Origin: Mycolicibacterium brisbanense
Lineage (GTDB): Bacteria > Actinomycetota > Actinomycetes > Mycobacteriales > Mycobacteriaceae
Assembly (NCBI RefSeq): GCF_001570425.1
Contig: NZ_BCSX01000044.1
Span: 62,001-126,000, forward strand
DNA: 64,000 nt
Direction of reading: 5' to 3'
Of this stretch, positions 49,488 to 59,356 are shown piece after piece. The notes under the pieces are model-generated. The model searched no databases, was not told the origin of the DNA, and worked only from the letters and a program-made list of their open reading frames with translations. Numbering within the stretch: position 1 is the first letter of the stretch; every line of letters starts with the position of its first letter. The position numbers and the translations under genes are program-made.

Positions 49488-52400
49488 GTGCCGGGCGATG
49501 AGCGACATGAACCAGAGACAGCTAGTGCAGCCACTGACCGGTCCCACATCGCACGCCTGATCGCCATCATCGCCGGCGTCGCCGGTGTGGTGCTGTGCGG
49601 TTTGGTACCCCTGCTGCCCGTCAGCCAAACCACCGCGACCATCCTGTGGCCACAGGGCACCGGCAGCGACGGCAACATCACCGACATCACGGCGCCGCTG
49701 GTGTCCGGGGCCCCGCAGTCCCTCGACGTGTCGATCCCGTGCACCGCTGTGAGCACCCTGCCGGCGCCCGGCGGGCTGGTGTTCTCCACCATCCCGCCCG
49801 GCGGTATCGACGCCACCCGCAACGGGCTGTTCGTCCGGGCCACCGCCGACACCGTCTTCGTGGCGTTCCGCGACACCGTCACCGCGGTGGCTCCGCGGGC
49901 CGCGGTGGCCTCCGGCGCCTGCAGCGCCCTGCATGTCTGGGCCAACATTGGCGGCGTCGGCGCGGATTTCGTCGGCATCCCCGGCGCCACCGGCACCGCG
50001 GCTGTCGAGAAGAAACCCCAGGTCGCCGGAATGTTCACCGAGCTCAAGGTGGGGCCGCAGCCCGGCCTGTCGGCCCGCGTGGACGTGGATACCCGGTTCA
50101 TCACCAAGCCGACCGCGCTCAAGATGCTGGTGATGGTGCTCGGAGTGGTCTGCGTGGTGGCCTCGATCGTGGCGCTGGCGGTGCTCGACCGCCTCGGCGG
50201 CAGGCGCGTCCCGAATGCGTGGCGCCGGTTCCTGCGGGTGCCGGTCGCGACGTGGATCGCCGACGCAGGCGTCGTCGGGGCGCTGCTGCTATGGCACGTC
50301 ATCGGCGCCATCTCGTCCGACGACGGCTACAACCTCACCATCGCGCGGGTGTCCGCCGATGCGGGTTACAACGCCAACTACTTCCGCTACTTCGGCACCA
50401 GTGAAGCGCCGTTCGACTGGTACCAGTCGGTGCTGGCGCACTTCGCGGCGATCAGCACCGCAGGGGTGTGGATGCGCCTGCCCGCCACCCTGGCCGGCAT
50501 CGCGACGTGGCTGCTGCTGAGCCGCTGGGTGCTTCCGAGGCTCGGCCGCCGCATGGCCACCAACCGCATCGCGGTGTGGACGGCAGGCGCGGTGTTCGTG
50601 GCTGCCTGGCTGCCGTTCAACAACGGACTGCGCCCTGAGCCGCTGATCGCGTTCGGCGTGCTCGCGGTATGGGCGCTGATCGAGAACACCATCGCGACAC
50701 ACCGCCTGTGGCCCGCCTGCCTGGCCATCATCGTGGCGATGTTCAGCGTGACACTGGCCCCGCAGGGCCTCATCGCGCTGGCCCCGCTGCTGGTCGGGGC
50801 GCGCGGCGTCGTCGGCATCATCCGCGCGCGGCGCATCGCGCTGCCCGCCCTGGCCGGCCTGGCCGGCTCCGCGGCGCTCGTGTTCGTCATCGTCTTCCGG
50901 GACCAGACCCTGGCCACCGTCGCCGAATCTGCTCGCATCAAGTACACCGTCGGGCCGACCATCTCGTGGTACCAGGAATTCCTGCGCTACTACTTCCTCA
51001 CCGTCGAAGATTCCGTGGACAGTTCGCTGACCCGGCGGTTCGCGGTGCTGACCATGCTGTTGTGCCTGTTCGGCATGATCGCCGTGCTGCTGCGCAAGGG
51101 CCGGGTGCCCGGGCTGGCCAGCGGGCCGGTGTGGCGGCTGCTCGGGGTCACCGCGATCGGCCTGCTGCTGCTGCACTTCACCCCCACCAAGTGGGCCGTG
51201 CAATTCGGCGAGTTCGCCGGGCTCGCCGGGGCGCTCGGCGGCGTGACCGCGTTCGCGTTCGCCCTCGTCGGCCTGCACAGCCGACGCAACCTCGCGCTGT
51301 ACGTGACGGCGCTGCTGTTCGTGCTGGCCTGGGCCACCTCCGGCATCAACGGCTGGTTCTACATCGGCAACTACGGCGTTCCGTGGTTCGACCGTCAGCC
51401 GGTGATCGCCGGGCATCCGGTGACGTCGATGTTCCTGGTGCTGGCCATCATCACGGGCGTCCTGGCCGGCTGGCTGCACTTCCGCATCGACTACGCCGGG
51501 CACACCGAAGTGGCGAACACCCGCCGCAACCGCGTGCTGGCGTCCACCCCGCTGCTGGTGGTCGCGATCATCATGGTCGTGCTCGAAGTCGGCTCCATGG
51601 CCAAGGGCTTCGTGCAGCGTTACCCCGTCTACACCACGGCGGCAGCCAACGTGCGGACACTGGCCTCGGGGCTCTCGAATACCAGCTGCGCCATGGCCGA
51701 CGACGTGCTGGTCGAGGCCGACACCAACGCGGGCATGCTGCAGCCGGTACCGGGCCAGACCTACGGCGAGTACGGGCCGCTCGGCGGGGAGAACCCGGTC
51801 GGCTTCAACCCCAACGGCATCAGCGACACGCTGGAGCCGCCGAAACCCGTCGTCGCCAACCCTGGCACCGTGAACTCCGACGGCTCCCCCAACAAGCCCA
51901 ACGTCGGCATCGCCTACGCCGCGGGCACCGGTGGCGGCTACGGTCCGGTCGGCGTCAACGGATCCCGCGTGTTCCTTCCTTTCGGCCTCGACCCCGCCCG
52001 CACCCCGGTGATGGGCAGTTACAAGGAGAACACCGTAGCCGCCAAGGCCACCTCGGCCTGGTACCAGTTGCCGCCACGCAGCCCCGACCGGCCGCTCGTC
52101 ACCGTCGCGGCCGCCGGAGCCATCTGGTACTACGACGAAGAGCACGAATTCCACTACGGGCAGTCGCTGAAGCTGCAGTGGGGCGTGCACCGTCCCGACG
52201 GCAGCTACCAGGCGCTGGACTCGGTGCAGCCGATCGACGTGTTCGCCCAATTCGCCTGGCGCAACCTGCGCTTCCCGCTGGCCTGGGCGCCGCCGGAGGC
52301 CAACGTGGCGCGTATCGTCGCCGACGACCCGAACCTGAGCGACGACCAGTGGTTCGGCTTCACGCCGCCGCGGGTGCCGACCCTGCAGACCGCGCAGCAG

Positions 52401-52778
52401 TTCCTCGGCTCGCAGACGCCCATCATGATGGACATCGCGACCGCCGCGAACTTCCCGTGCCAGCGCCCGTTCTCCGAGCACCTCGGTGTCGCCGAACTGC
52501 CGCAGTACCGCATCCTGCCCAACGTCAAGCAAGTGGTGGTGTCGTCGAATATGTGGCAGTCCGCCCAGAAGGGTGGCCCCTTCCTGTTCATCCAGGCGCT
52601 GCTGCGCACGTCGACCATCCCGACGTACCTGCGCAACGACTGGTATCGGGACTGGGGCTCGATCGAGAAATACGACCCGGTGGTACCGCCTGAGCTGGCG
52701 CCCGTCGCCCACATCGATCAAGGAACCAAGCGAGTGTTCGGCTTCAGCCGGCCCGGACCGATTCGGGCCCTGCCATGA
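49488..52778 (+). CDS. embA: EmbA arabinosyltransferase
   Basis: 1096 residues from the GTG at 49488; a TACCAT -10 (49474) lies 8 bp before it, so the start is probably leaderless. GT-C membrane enzyme with the acidic loop AISSDDGYNLTIARVSAD and a soluble C-terminal domain with CBM-like folds. With EmbB it makes the branched terminal arabinan of arabinogalactan. Its stop overlaps the embB ATG (ATGA), so the pair is coupled. Antisense frames here are shadows. Confidence 0.93.
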   Translation: MPGDERHEPETASAATDRSHIARLIAIIAGVAGVVLCGLVPLLPVSQTTATILWPQGTGSDGNITDITAPLVSGAPQSLDVSIPCTAVSTLPAPGGLVFSTIPPGGIDATRNGLFVRATADTVFVAFRDTVTAVAPRAAVASGACSALHVWANIGGVGADFVGIPGATGTAAVEKKPQVAGMFTELKVGPQPGLSARVDVDTRFITKPTALKMLVMVLGVVCVVASIVALAVLDRLGGRRVPNAWRRFLRVPVATWIADAGVVGALLLWHVIGAISSDDGYNLTIARVSADAGYNANYFRYFGTSEAPFDWYQSVLAHFAAISTAGVWMRLPATLAGIATWLLLSRWVLPRLGRRMATNRIAVWTAGAVFVAAWLPFNNGLRPEPLIAFGVLAVWALIENTIATHRLWPACLAIIVAMFSVTLAPQGLIALAPLLVGARGVVGIIRARRIALPALAGLAGSAALVFVIVFRDQTLATVAESARIKYTVGPTISWYQEFLRYYFLTVEDSVDSSLTRRFAVLTMLLCLFGMIAVLLRKGRVPGLASGPVWRLLGVTAIGLLLLHFTPTKWAVQFGEFAGLAGALGGVTAFAFALVGLHSRRNLALYVTALLFVLAWATSGINGWFYIGNYGVPWFDRQPVIAGHPVTSMFLVLAIITGVLAGWLHFRIDYAGHTEVANTRRNRVLASTPLLVVAIIMVVLEVGSMAKGFVQRYPVYTTAAANVRTLASGLSNTSCAMADDVLVEADTNAGMLQPVPGQTYGEYGPLGGENPVGFNPNGISDTLEPPKPVVANPGTVNSDGSPNKPNVGIAYAAGTGGGYGPVGVNGSRVFLPFGLDPARTPVMGSYKENTVAAKATSAWYQLPPRSPDRPLVTVAAAGAIWYYDEEHEFHYGQSLKLQWGVHRPDGSYQALDSVQPIDVFAQFAWRNLRFPLAWAPPEANVARIVADDPNLSDDQWFGFTPPRVPTLQTAQQFLGSQTPIMMDIATAANFPCQRPFSEHLGVAELPQYRILPNVKQVVVSSNMWQSAQKGGPFLFIQALLRTSTIPTYLRNDWYRDWGSIEKYDPVVPPELAPVAHIDQGTKRVFGFSRPGPIRALP

Positions 52779-55700
52779 CCACGACGGAACTGAAGCCTGC
52801 CGAGAGCGCGCCGACGGCGGCGAAGGACGTGAAGACCGCCCGCTGGGTCGCGATGATCGCCGGGCTGATCGGTTTCCTGTGCTCGGTGCTGACGCCGCTG
52901 CTGCCGGTGGTCCAGACGACGGCGACGCTGAACTGGCCCCAGGAGGGGCAGCTGAACAGCGTCACGGCGCCGCTGATCACCGAGACTCCGGTCAAGATGA
53001 CGGCGACGATCCCGTGTGACCTGATCCGCTCCCTGCCGCCCGAGGGCGGCCTGGTGCTGGGCACCGCACCCAAGGAGGGCAGGCAGGCCCCGCTCAACGC
53101 GCTGTTCGTCAACGTCACCAGCAAGCGCGTCGACATCACCGACCGCAACGTGGTGATCTCCAGCGTGCCGCGGGAGAAAGCCGTTGGCCCCCCGGGTTGT
53201 TCGCGCATCGAGATCACCTCGTCGGAAGCGGGCACATTCGCCACGTTCGTGGGGTTGACGGGTACCGACGGGAAAGAGCTGCGCACCGGCTTCGCCGACC
53301 CGAACCTGCGGCCGTCGATCGTCGGCGTCTTCACCGAGCTGAGCGGCCCTGCGCCACAAGGGCTTTCACTGTCGGCAACGATCGACACCCGGTTCACCAC
53401 GAAACCCACCGCGCTCAAGCTGACGGCGATGCTGCTCGGCATCGCGGCCACCGTGATCGCGGTGCTGGCACTGTGGCGCCTCGACCGGCTCGACGGCCGC
53501 CGGATGCACAGCCTGATCCCGTCGCGGTGGCGCACGTTCAGTGCGGTCGACGTGGTGGTGGTCGGCGGTTTCCTGGTGTGGCACGTGATCGGCGCCAACT
53601 CGTCCGACGACGGCTACATCCTGCAGATGGCCCGCGTGGCCGATCACGCCGGATACATGTCGAACTACTTCCGCTGGTTCGGAAGCCCGGAAGACCCGTT
53701 CGGCTGGTTCTACAACCTGCTGGCGCTGATGACCCACGTCAGCGACGCCAGCATCTGGATGCGGCTGCCCGACCTGATCTGCGCGCTGGTGTGCTGGCTG
53801 CTGCTCTCGCGTGAGGTGCTGCCCCGGCTCGGGCCCGCCGTCATCGCTTCCAAGCCCGCGCTGTGGTCTGCCGGCCTGGTGCTGATGGCCGCGTGGATGC
53901 CGTTCAACAACGGTCTGCGTCCCGAGGGCCAGATCGCCACGGGCGCCCTGATCACCTACGTGCTGATCGAGCGCGCCATCATCTCCGAACGACTCACCCC
54001 CGCGGCGCTGGCGATCATCGCCGCGGCGTTCACGCTCGGTATCCAGCCGACCGGCCTGATCGCGGTGGCCGCGCTGCTGGCCGGTGGCCGCCCGCTGCTG
54101 CGCATCCTGGTGCATCGCCGTCGCCGGGTCGGCGTGTGGCCGCTGGTGCTGCCGCTGCTGGCCGCGGGCACCGTGATCCTCACCGTGGTGTTCGCCGACC
54201 AGACCCTGGCAACGGTGTTGGAAGCCACCAGGATTCGCACGGCCATCGGACCGAGCCAGGCCTGGTACACCGAGAATCTGCGGTACTACTACCTGATCCT
54301 GCCGACGGTCGACGGTTCGCTGTCGCGCCGGTTCGGCTTCATCATCACCGCGCTGAGCCTGTTCACCTCGATGTTCATCATGTTGCGGCGCAAGCGGGTT
54401 CCCGGCGTGGCCCGCGGGCCGGTGTGGCGCTTGATGGGCATCATCTTCGCGACCATGTTCTGCCTGATGTTCACCCCGACCAAGTGGGTGCACCACTTCG
54501 GTCTGTTCGCCGCCGTGGGCGCGGCGATGGCAGCGGTGGTCACCGTGCTGGCCTCGCCGGTGGTGCTGCGCTCGGCGCGCAACCGCATGGCGTTCACCTC
54601 GGCCGTATTGTTCGTCATGGCACTGTGTTTCGCCACCACCAACGGCTGGTGGTACGTCTCCAGCTATGGCGTGCCGTTCAACAACGACAAGCCGGCCATC
54701 GGTGGCATCACCGTCAGCGCCATCTTCTTCACGCTGTTCATCGTCACCGGACTGTGGGCATTCTGGCTGCATTTCCGGCCGGGCACCGAGAGCAGGGTGA
54801 CGCGGTTGCTCACCACGGCACCGGTGCCGGTGGCTGCCGGGTTCATGTGCGTGGTGTTCGTCGGGTCGATGCTCTACGGCGTGGTGCGTCAGGCCGGGAC
54901 CTACTCCAACGCGTCGTCGAACCTGCAGGCACTGGCCGGTGGCTGCGGGTTGGCCGACGACGTCCTGGTCGAACCCGACCCCAACAACGGCTTCTTGACC
55001 CCGCTGCCCGGGGACTACGGCCCACTTGGGCCGCTTGGCGGCGCGGCACCGACCGGCTTCACCCCCAATGGCGTGCCGGATCACATTGTCGCCGAGGCGA
55101 TCCGGCTGACAGTGCCGATGCCCGGCATCGACTCCGACTGGGACGCCGCGGCCAAGCTGAAGACCCCCGGCATCAACGGGTCGACCGTGCCGCTGCCCTA
55201 CGGCCTCGACCCGGCCCGGGTGCCGGTGGCAGGCAGCTACGTGGAAGGGCCTGCGCAACAGGAGAGCAAGCTCGCGTCGGCCTGGTACCAGCTGCCCGCA
55301 CCCGACGCCGGGCATCCGCTGGTGGTCGTCACCGCCGCCGGAACCATCACGGGCAACAGCGTTTTCAACGGCCGCACCGAGGGCCAGACCGTCGAGCTGG
55401 AATACGGGCGTCCGGGTCCCGGCGGTGCGCCGGTGGCCGCGGGCCGGCTGGTTCCGTATGACCTCGGGCCCATCCCGTCGTGGCGCAACCTGCGGTTCGA
55501 CCGCAGCCAGATCCCGGCCGACGCGACGTTCGTGCGCATCATCGCCGAGGACAAGTCCCTGACCCCCGGCGACTGGATCGCCGTCACCCCGCCGCGGGTG
55601 CCCGAGGTCAAGACCGTGCAGCAGTACATCGGCTCGGAGCAGCCGGTGTTGATGGACTGGGCGGTGGGCCTGGCCTTCCCGTGCCAGCACCCGATGCTGC

Positions 55701-55993
55701 ACGCCAACGGTGTCACCGAGATCCCGAAGTTCCGCATCACCCCGGACTACAACGCCAAGATGAAGGACACCGACACCTGGGAGGACGGCCTCAACGGTGG
55801 CCTGCTGGGCATCACCGATGTGCTTCTGCGGCAACATGTCATGGCGGCCTACCTCAACAAGGACTGGGGCCGCGACTGGGGCTCGCTGCGCAAGTTCGAC
55901 ACCATCGTCGACGCGAAGCCGGCCACGATCGAACTCGGCACCGCCACCCACAGCGGGCTCTACAAACCGGGCAAGATCCGCATCAAGCCGTAG
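52775..55993 (+). CDS. embB: EmbB arabinosyltransferase
   Basis: 1072 residues. GT-C enzyme, the main ethambutol target, forming 3,5-branched arabinan together with EmbA. The loop NSSDDGYILQMARVADHAG holds the metal-binding aspartates. The Met in ILQM (residue 285 here) matches Met306 of M. tuberculosis, the main resistance site, and the Gly before it is Gln as recalled for M. smegmatis. The rest of the loop (GSPEDPFGWFYNLLALMTHV) is conserved. The end of the gene runs into a palindrome shared with the convergent efeB gene. Confidence 0.94.
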   Translation: MTTTELKPAESAPTAAKDVKTARWVAMIAGLIGFLCSVLTPLLPVVQTTATLNWPQEGQLNSVTAPLITETPVKMTATIPCDLIRSLPPEGGLVLGTAPKEGRQAPLNALFVNVTSKRVDITDRNVVISSVPREKAVGPPGCSRIEITSSEAGTFATFVGLTGTDGKELRTGFADPNLRPSIVGVFTELSGPAPQGLSLSATIDTRFTTKPTALKLTAMLLGIAATVIAVLALWRLDRLDGRRMHSLIPSRWRTFSAVDVVVVGGFLVWHVIGANSSDDGYILQMARVADHAGYMSNYFRWFGSPEDPFGWFYNLLALMTHVSDASIWMRLPDLICALVCWLLLSREVLPRLGPAVIASKPALWSAGLVLMAAWMPFNNGLRPEGQIATGALITYVLIERAIISERLTPAALAIIAAAFTLGIQPTGLIAVAALLAGGRPLLRILVHRRRRVGVWPLVLPLLAAGTVILTVVFADQTLATVLEATRIRTAIGPSQAWYTENLRYYYLILPTVDGSLSRRFGFIITALSLFTSMFIMLRRKRVPGVARGPVWRLMGIIFATMFCLMFTPTKWVHHFGLFAAVGAAMAAVVTVLASPVVLRSARNRMAFTSAVLFVMALCFATTNGWWYVSSYGVPFNNDKPAIGGITVSAIFFTLFIVTGLWAFWLHFRPGTESRVTRLLTTAPVPVAAGFMCVVFVGSMLYGVVRQAGTYSNASSNLQALAGGCGLADDVLVEPDPNNGFLTPLPGDYGPLGPLGGAAPTGFTPNGVPDHIVAEAIRLTVPMPGIDSDWDAAAKLKTPGINGSTVPLPYGLDPARVPVAGSYVEGPAQQESKLASAWYQLPAPDAGHPLVVVTAAGTITGNSVFNGRTEGQTVELEYGRPGPGGAPVAAGRLVPYDLGPIPSWRNLRFDRSQIPADATFVRIIAEDKSLTPGDWIAVTPPRVPEVKTVQQYIGSEQPVLMDWAVGLAFPCQHPMLHANGVTEIPKFRITPDYNAKMKDTDTWEDGLNGGLLGITDVLLRQHVMAAYLNKDWGRDWGSLRKFDTIVDAKPATIELGTATHSGLYKPGKIRIKP

Positions 55994-56010
55994 TTTCTGG
56001 TCAACTGCTG

Positions 56011-56072
56011 CCGCGAGCGTGAACTGAGTGCGAAAAATCGCGGCGACATTCGCACTCAGCGCACGCTCGCGG
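56011..56072. repeat. Long palindrome (dispersed element/bidirectional terminator) after embB
   Basis: CCGCGAGCGTG-AA-CTGAGTGCGAA pairs with TTCGCACTCAG-CG-CACGCTCGCGG across a 14-nt loop: 22 paired bases per arm with one 2-nt internal loop. It sits exactly between the embB stop and the efeB stop, so it can end both transcripts. It resembles dispersed palindromes seen in fast-growing mycobacteria, by recollection. Confidence 0.7.
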
Positions 56073-56075
56073 TGA

Positions 56076-57305
56076 TCAGCTCAGCAAAGCCTTTGCGTAC
56101 CAGTCACGGTCGTCGGCCAGACCCGGCAACGCGAAGAAGTAGCCACCGCCGAACGGCTGCACATAGTCGACGAGGGGTTCGTCGTCGAGGCGGCGCTGCA
56201 CGGTCTCGAACTGCCGGTCGATGTCCTGCTGGAAACACACGAAGACGTGCCCGGACTGCATGTTGCCGTTGCGGTCGACGCCCAGGTCGTAGTTGTAGGA
56301 CCGGCGCAGCAACCGCTGGTTGTCGGTGGCGGGCGTGCGTGGATTCGCCAGCCGGATGTGGGCGTCGAGCGGGATGGTCTTGCCTGCCGGGTCGGCGGCG
56401 TAGTCGGGATTGTCGAACTCGTTGTTGCCGTCCAGCGGCGCCCCGCTGTCGCGGCGGCGACCGAACATGCGCTCCTGCTCGTTGATCGACACGCGGTCCC
56501 AGAACTCGACGAGCATCCGGATGAGCCGGACCACCATGTAACTGCCGCCGTGCGACCAGGCCGGCTCGGCCGGGTCGGTCACCCAGATCAGGTTGGCGGC
56601 GTCTTGTGAAACCGGGTTTCCGGTGCCGTCCTTGAAGCCGAGCAGGTTGCGGCCGGTGCCCGACGGGCGTGGCGGTGAGTTGTATCCGTCGATGCGCCAC
56701 CGCATCTGCATCGAGCCACGCACGCTGCGCATGATGTCGCGCAGCGCGTGGTGCACGGTGTCGGGATTGTGTGCGCACAGCTGCACCAGCACGTCGCCGT
56801 GCGTCCACTGCGGATCGGGAAAGTCGTTGGGGAACAACGTCATCGGCTTGAGCTTGGCGGGTTTGCGATCGGCAAGGCCGTATCGCCCGTCAAACAGGCT
56901 GGCGCCCAGCGCGACCGTGACGGTCAGCCCGTCGGCGGGGATCACCGGGCCCAGCACCGCACTGTCGGCAGGCGGCTGCGATATCCCGAGTTCGGGCGGC
57001 GTGCCGCCGCCGGTCAGGAACCGGGCCCGCTCGGTGAGGGCGGCGAAAGTCTGTGCCAGCCCGGCCTTGTCCTTGGCGGTGACGTCAAAGGCGATGTGGC
57101 TGGCGAAATTCTGTTTCTCGGCCGGCGGTGGCGTCAGGATGCCGGACTGGTGCTCGGCGTGGAACGGATAGCGCTCGGGCGGTGCGGCGACGGTCGCCGC
57201 GTTGGCGTCCACCGCCTTGCCTTCGAGCAGCACGGCACCGGTGATCGCGGTTCCCGCGGCACCTGCGGCGGCGCCACGCAGGAAATGCCTTCGACTGACA
57301 TCCAT
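56076..57305 (-). CDS. efeB: EfeB, Tat-exported Dyp-type haem peroxidase
   Basis: 409 residues. The N-terminus SRRHFLRGAAAG is a twin-arginine signal. The haem-binding GFKDGTGNP motif is present, along with PAWSHGGSYMVVRLIR and a late proximal histidine region. Dyp peroxidases exported by Tat take part in iron acquisition from haem or in ferrous oxidation with EfeO/EfeU. A TAGGAG ribosome-binding site and a 9-bp gap from the upstream efeUO gene show one operon. Confidence 0.88.
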   Translation of the reverse strand: MDVSRRHFLRGAAAGAAGTAITGAVLLEGKAVDANAATVAAPPERYPFHAEHQSGILTPPPAEKQNFASHIAFDVTAKDKAGLAQTFAALTERARFLTGGGTPPELGISQPPADSAVLGPVIPADGLTVTVALGASLFDGRYGLADRKPAKLKPMTLFPNDFPDPQWTHGDVLVQLCAHNPDTVHHALRDIMRSVRGSMQMRWRIDGYNSPPRPSGTGRNLLGFKDGTGNPVSQDAANLIWVTDPAEPAWSHGGSYMVVRLIRMLVEFWDRVSINEQERMFGRRRDSGAPLDGNNEFDNPDYAADPAGKTIPLDAHIRLANPRTPATDNQRLLRRSYNYDLGVDRNGNMQSGHVFVCFQQDIDRQFETVQRRLDDEPLVDYVQPFGGGYFFALPGLADDRDWYAKALLS

Positions 57306-57314
57306 TTGCGGCTC

Positions 57315-59351
57315 CTAACGGCTGACCGGTAGTTCGATGACGAGCGGCACCGAGGCCAGCGTCTCCAGTGCCTGTCCCAACGCCGCGTTGACGGCGGCAC
57401 GCTGCGCGGCAGACGCCTGACTCAGCGGCACCCAGCGGGTCGCACGCAACGCGGCATCCAGTGCGTCGAGGTCAGAATTGGCCTGCCCCAACAACTTCGG
57501 TGCCCGCGGCGTGATCAGTGGGGCGAACTGGCCGAGTACGGCGCGGGTCGCCTCGACCGACGCGGCGGTCTCGGCGTACTCGGTGCCCGCGCCCTGGTTG
57601 GTGTAGCCGGCCAGTTGGAACCGCAGCATGTCCTCGAGAATCTCGTGCGGCCGTTTGGTCTGGTCGGCGGGCTCGAGCATGGCATCGGACAGGTTGACCC
57701 GCAGCTTGGCCACTTCGGTGGCCAGCGCATCGGCGACGGGCATCAGCTGGGTGGGCGGCTGTCCGTGCCACAGGCCGTATTCGAGGCGGCGCAAGCCGGC
57801 GAAGTCGGGGTCGTCGACACCGCCGGGCAGGCCGTGGGGCAGGCCCGCGATGGCGTCGCCGTAGTCGCCGAAGCTGCCGTATGCGGCGCCGACGCGGTTC
57901 CAGGTCAGCATCGCGGCGGTCCAATCCGCTTTGGCCGCACCGGTGTTCCCGTCGGCAAGGTCGGCCCTGATGCGGTGCACCTGGTCGCTCAGCGTCGCGA
58001 GCAGACCGTCGACGTAGAACTGGTAGGCCGCCATGGCCGGCTTCAGGTCGTCTTCGGTGACCCGCACGATCGGCGCCGGGGCGCCCGGAACATCCTGTCC
58101 GCTGACCTGTTTGGCCTGCGAGACCACCGCGGGCTTCCCCGCCAGCAGGCACGTGAACTTGTAGCTGCCGGAGCCCAGATTGGCCGTCATCGGCGCGCTG
58201 GTGGCCGGGCCGAGGGTTTCGATCTCGGCGACGACGCCGTTGTTGGCGTCCACCAGGTTGATCTCGCCGGTCTTGCCGGACTTGTTGACGACGGTGAACG
58301 TCTGGTTGCCCGCGCGCACGGTGGACCAGTCCGCCGCGCACGAGTCCGCGGTTACGGTCACCCGGGTGGCGTCGGCGGAGGCGCCGGGCAGCAGCGCGAT
58401 GACCGCGGCGGCGAGCACGGCGGGCACCACGACGACGGCGACGGCCACCGCGACCGGCCGGTGGGCGATCAACCGGCTCACAGCGGAGGGTTCCGCCGGC
58501 TCTGTCGGTTTCACCGGCGCCGGGGCCTGCCGCGACGAGCGCAGGAAGGCCGGTATGACGACGACGAGGTAGCCGGCCCACGCCAGCACCTGCAGCACGG
58601 TCATGCGTGGGGTCAGCTGGGTGATGCCGGTGACGATGGTGACCCACCACGAGTCGGCGGAGATGTGACCGCTGAGGTCGAAGGCGTACCAGGACCGGCC
58701 GGGTAGCCAGCCCGCGGTCTGCAGATCACCGATGCCGTAGGCGAGGATGCCCGCGGCGATGACGATGAGCACCACGGCCGTGCGGGTGAAGAAGGTCTTG
58801 AGGTTCATCCGGACCGATCGCCGGTACAGCAACCAGCACAACACGACGGCGATCGCGAGGCCGACGGCGCCGCCGAGGATGGGGCCGATCGATTCCCCGG
58901 CGGCCTTGGCCGCGGTCCAGAAGAACAGCGTGGTCTCCAGGCCTTCGCGGGCGACCGCCAGGAAGGCGGTCAGCGCCAGCGCCCCGGACCCGAGCATCAA
59001 CGCCTCGGCCACCTTGCCACTGAGCTCGCCGGACAGGTGGGCCGCGGTGCGCGACATCCAGAAGATCATCGCGGTGACCAGCACCACCGCGAGGATGCTC
59101 AGCAAGCCACCGACGATGTCCTGGCCCACGCCGCCGAGTGAGCTCGTCGTCGCGCTCAGCACCGTCGCGAAGCTCGCGGACACCGTCAGCGCACCCAGCA
59201 AACCGAGCCAGACAGGCGCGGTGGGCCGGCGGACACCGTCGGCCAGCGGGGATTTGTGCACGGCAGCCAGCAGGATGCTCACCACCAGGCCCGCTTCCAG
59301 GCCTTCCCGCAAACCGATCAGCAGGTTCGGCACCGCGTCGGATAGCGTCAC
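57315..59351 (-). CDS. EfeU-EfeO fusion: ferrous iron permease joined to cupredoxin/M75 protein
   Basis: 678 residues from the GTG at 59351. The first part (about 1-280) is an FTR1/EfeU permease with seven helices and the two REGLE motifs (LREGLEAGLV and AREGLETTLF). A further membrane helix (AVAVAVVVVPAVLAAAVIAL) is followed by a cupredoxin-like stretch (about 325-420) and an M75/imelysin-like domain (about 425-678). In EfeO/EfeM the metal site is HxxE; here the equivalent is GLRRLEYGLW, with Arg in place of His. So iron may bind through other residues. Elsewhere efeU and efeO are separate genes. Confidence 0.85.
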   Translation of the reverse strand: MTLSDAVPNLLIGLREGLEAGLVVSILLAAVHKSPLADGVRRPTAPVWLGLLGALTVSASFATVLSATTSSLGGVGQDIVGGLLSILAVVLVTAMIFWMSRTAAHLSGELSGKVAEALMLGSGALALTAFLAVAREGLETTLFFWTAAKAAGESIGPILGGAVGLAIAVVLCWLLYRRSVRMNLKTFFTRTAVVLIVIAAGILAYGIGDLQTAGWLPGRSWYAFDLSGHISADSWWVTIVTGITQLTPRMTVLQVLAWAGYLVVVIPAFLRSSRQAPAPVKPTEPAEPSAVSRLIAHRPVAVAVAVVVVPAVLAAAVIALLPGASADATRVTVTADSCAADWSTVRAGNQTFTVVNKSGKTGEINLVDANNGVVAEIETLGPATSAPMTANLGSGSYKFTCLLAGKPAVVSQAKQVSGQDVPGAPAPIVRVTEDDLKPAMAAYQFYVDGLLATLSDQVHRIRADLADGNTGAAKADWTAAMLTWNRVGAAYGSFGDYGDAIAGLPHGLPGGVDDPDFAGLRRLEYGLWHGQPPTQLMPVADALATEVAKLRVNLSDAMLEPADQTKRPHEILEDMLRFQLAGYTNQGAGTEYAETAASVEATRAVLGQFAPLITPRAPKLLGQANSDLDALDAALRATRWVPLSQASAAQRAAVNAALGQALETLASVPLVIELPVSR

Positions 59352-59356
59352 CTAAT

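Noticed and set aside
50289..52721. 810-codon minus-strand frame opposite embA
   Set aside because: Shadow of embA; no start context and no recognisable domain.
53366..55951. 861-codon minus-strand frame opposite embB
   Set aside because: Shadow of embB for the same reasons.
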